Assembly (NCBI RefSeq): GCF_032884065.1
Contig: NC_088879.1
Span: forward strand, 23,980,038 to 24,044,037
From: Artemia franciscana
Lineage: Eukaryota > Arthropoda > Branchiopoda > Anostraca > Artemiidae
Direction: 5' to 3'
DNA: 64,000 nt
Program-made: the position numbers and the translations under genes
Shown here: positions 61,239-64,000 of the stretch, one piece after another
Layout of the letters: each line of letters starts with the position of its first letter
How positions within the stretch are numbered: position 1 is the first letter of the stretch
The notes under the pieces: model-generated
What the model was told of the DNA's origin: nothing
The model's input: only the letters and a program-made list of their open reading frames with translations
Databases searched by the model: none

Positions 61239-64000
61239 TTTTGACTTCCATACTTATGAAGATCATGTATATGTAAAAACATCCTAAGTAAATGACTAGA
61301 GGATATGGTAAGCTAAATCCAGCATCTCATAAATGTTTGTACCTTCCAAAAAAGACTATATAATGACAAAAAGAAGAGAAAATACATAAACATCCTTTGG
61401 GTGGCAGAGTTGCAAACAACTAAGTTAAAGGCACGTAAAATCTATCGTCAAATTACATATAAATACATACATTATTATATATTATTATAAATGTATTATG
61501 AAAAGTGAACCCAATCAATATATAAAAAAAGCATATATAAATAAGTTAGCAGATTACTTTCCTTTGATATTCTGGTGGAGCAATCCCATAATCATCATCG
61601 TTGAAAATCGTATTGTGATTCTTGACAATATGCCTGAAAAGTTATACCAAGTGGTAAGAATGGTAAAGGGGATTGGAAAAAAACTATTTAGGTTAAGTTC
61701 ACATACTACTCCCCAAATAACACTCAAACTATAGGATATAAGACAAAACGGATCTGAGAAAGATCAAGATCTAAAGAGACACAGATCAAAAGAGAGAAAA
61801 GACGGAGAGAGAAAGTGATTTTAATTTTCATATGTTACGAAATTGGGATTACACATCTAAGTACTGGTAAGAAAAAGAAGCCCAAAGGTGTCGGCAATGT
61901 CTTTGTCATCCATCTAAGCTTTGCCAGCGATCTTCTCTTTTCAGCATTTAGCTTTATCGTTCCAGATGAATTTCAGGACTGATACAGTTCTAGGCAGCTT
62001 CAACATTGGACTGGCAACCCTATCCTCAAAAATGTTCAACTAGCTGACAAACGTTCCTCAAATCATCCAATTACTCTACTAAATACATTTTCCTAGTATC
62101 GACAAAATTACGTTCCACTGCACAACCCTAGATTTGGGGTCATGCAGTTTGGGGTCAGAAGTATTCAGGAGGGGAACTTATTCGCTGCATCATTACGAAT
62201 CAACTTACGAATGCGAAAAATAGTGACGTTCTTCCAATCCTAGAAACATTTGATGTACTCGCAAACTTTGATTTTGGAAATAAATTTCTTTGTTCAACTC
62301 AAAGTTCACAAACGTGGTGTATCGTCTTGATAAACACCAAGTTTGATTAAAAAAAAATCTTTTGTTTATACGAACGTATATAAAATCTTCAATGCGATAT
62401 TTCCTGTGTATGATATTTACAGTAGGCTATCGCTGTTGTCTTTACCCCTTGACGTTCCAGCTTTCATCTTTCAAAAGAAATGACCCATGTTAAGAGAGGT
62501 GCACGTCAAGATGACAAAACCATTGCTCCTCAATAATACTATCATCGAACCACAACGAGCAATAAAGTCCACGTGCCTTTTTCACATAACAGACTTTCCT
62601 GACAATTTTCAACATATATACGGCTCGATATCAATACTTGAACTGGATAATGAATCACTTGTAGAGGCCGTTGTGATAGGAGTTGCATATAACAAATCAA
62701 AGACAAAACTCCTTCTTGTCAACGATCTCAAAAATAAGCAGTGAAGTAACCTCACTGTCAGTACAGGTGATACCATGCTTGAGCCTTGCGATTCATTCAT
62801 GCACCCTGTCCTCCTTATTTCAAACAAGTTGAAAGGCTCACGACCTTCTGTATATCCTACTTCTTTTCCTATTTTCTGGAATCGTGAAAAAGACTTGCCA
62901 AGAAGAATCACTTTAATCACTTATTGCTTGCCAGGCTATATACCGCTGTTGTAACCCTCTTAGCTACGGCTTCCTTTTGTAAGGTTTTCACGATCACGGA
63001 TAAGAAGAGCTTGCGACGCGCAGCCTAAAGATATGCCAAGCTCGTTTCGCGCCTCGCCTTGTGGCATTAAAATAGCAACCTATCTAGAAGCATCACAATA
63101 TACCCCTCATTAGGTAAAAAAAAGAATTACAGAACTCTAAGCTAAAATCGCGGATAACTGTAATTTAACTGAAGTCTATTTAATTTCTCTCTTTTACTTC
63201 TACTCTCCGTCTTTTCTTTACCTTGTTTTGTAACAGGCAATGAATCAATAATCATAATAGTTAAATAATTGGACAATTTTTGACCGAGTTGTTTAGAAAA
63301 TAATTTTTCACATTTATGAGCATAAATGTTAGAAGAACAAGTAAAAAAAAATAAATAAGAAAGACAAATAGAGGAAATATAAAAAAGGTGAATAAATTAA
63401 GAAGAAGGTAAAACAATTTGGCATTAAAGACATAAAATAGTTGAAAATAAAAATTCATACAAACTGAAAAGAATACAATAACACTTAACACCGAACGGAT
63501 CATTCGTTCAATAATTTAGGTCAAGGCGTCATATGTATAATTAGTCAAAAAAAGGAAAAAAATTTTAGTCAGCATCTAGCCCATCATCCTCTCCAGTGTC
63601 TGACATTGAAACAGGTTATTTATGAATAACACTGCCGAGATAGGTTAGATTGATGCCAGGAATGGTTGCAAAAACCATCCTTCGCTAATGTTCCTAGACA
63701 TATGAAGCACCAATCGTGCTACAAGAAAAGATCCTTGAGGAGCAATTTGAGATGGGAGGGAAAAGTTCTCTTGAAACATCTTTGGACTAATTCTAAAGAT
63801 GCCACTGCTGGTTGTCAACTGGTGATGACCCCCCCCCCCCTCTTTTGAGGAGCGAGCATTACCTACTTAAGCCTGTCTGAAGCTGGTGGGCGGTATTCTC
63901 GAGACAGGGGAGAGCAATGATAGACATCTTGACAATACCAAGGAGGGTTACCCAATAAAGAGAAAGTAAAAAATAAACAGACAAGCCCTATACGAAAATA
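61235..64000. other. Right end of window, no gene recognised
   Basis: A + strand frame at 62487-62744 (85 residues) is the longest here and has no recognisable family. No clear repeat seen apart from a poly-C run at about 63830-63841. Confidence 0.45.

Noticed and set aside
62487-62744. 85-residue + strand ORF
   Set aside because: Plausible composition but no recognised family, no neighbouring exons and no convincing signals, so it is mentioned only as unassigned sequence.

Overview
The window is animal nuclear DNA and looks like one very large, repeat-filled gene. The evidence is spliced exons with GT/AG borders, kilobase introns, non-LTR retrotransposons, a Helitron, tRNA-derived SINEs and long (TA)n tracts. 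An arthropod such as a crustacean fits the AT-rich introns and the mix of elements, but I cannot name a species from the sequence.

The host gene is on the + strand and encodes peptidylglycine alpha-hydroxylating monooxygenase (PHM), the copper enzyme that starts C-terminal amidation of neuropeptides. Exons at 3339-3426, 21879-22081, 27312-27360, 30722-30867, 31574-31716 and 33991-34040 join in one frame and carry five of the six copper ligands. The last exon, which supplies the sixth ligand (Met), is present twice: exon 7A (40203-40362) and exon 7B (53144-53381). Both have an acceptor, the right phase, an intact frame, a stop and a nearby poly(A) signal. The 5' exons lie upstream of the window. 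The gene therefore appears able to make two C-terminal forms of the catalytic core.

The introns hold most of the window. From 4.6 to 8.8 kb is a decayed Maverick/Polinton-like (virus-derived) element. Two copies of one tRNA-derived SINE lie at 2.2 and 9.0 kb. From 9.85 to 15.52 kb is a nearly intact autonomous Helitron on the - strand, with both termini visible and one frameshift in a run of seven A. From 15.5 to 20.8 kb is a cluster of Helitron pieces: an inverted pair sharing a minisatellite, and a tandem array carrying two nearly identical small ORFs. From 41.7 to 48.8 kb is an old gag-APE-RT non-LTR element interrupted by a younger CR1-like element. Fold-back repeats lie at 49-50.2 kb. 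A mobile repeat with internal tandem units occurs at 25.6, 38.2 and 58.5 kb.

Downstream of 53.5 kb I see only an RTE-like pseudogene (57 kb), the third copy of the tandem-bearing repeat, simple repeats and unassigned sequence. No functional rRNA, tRNA or CRISPR was found. All splice joins and element boundaries were read by eye and not tested against transcripts or databases.
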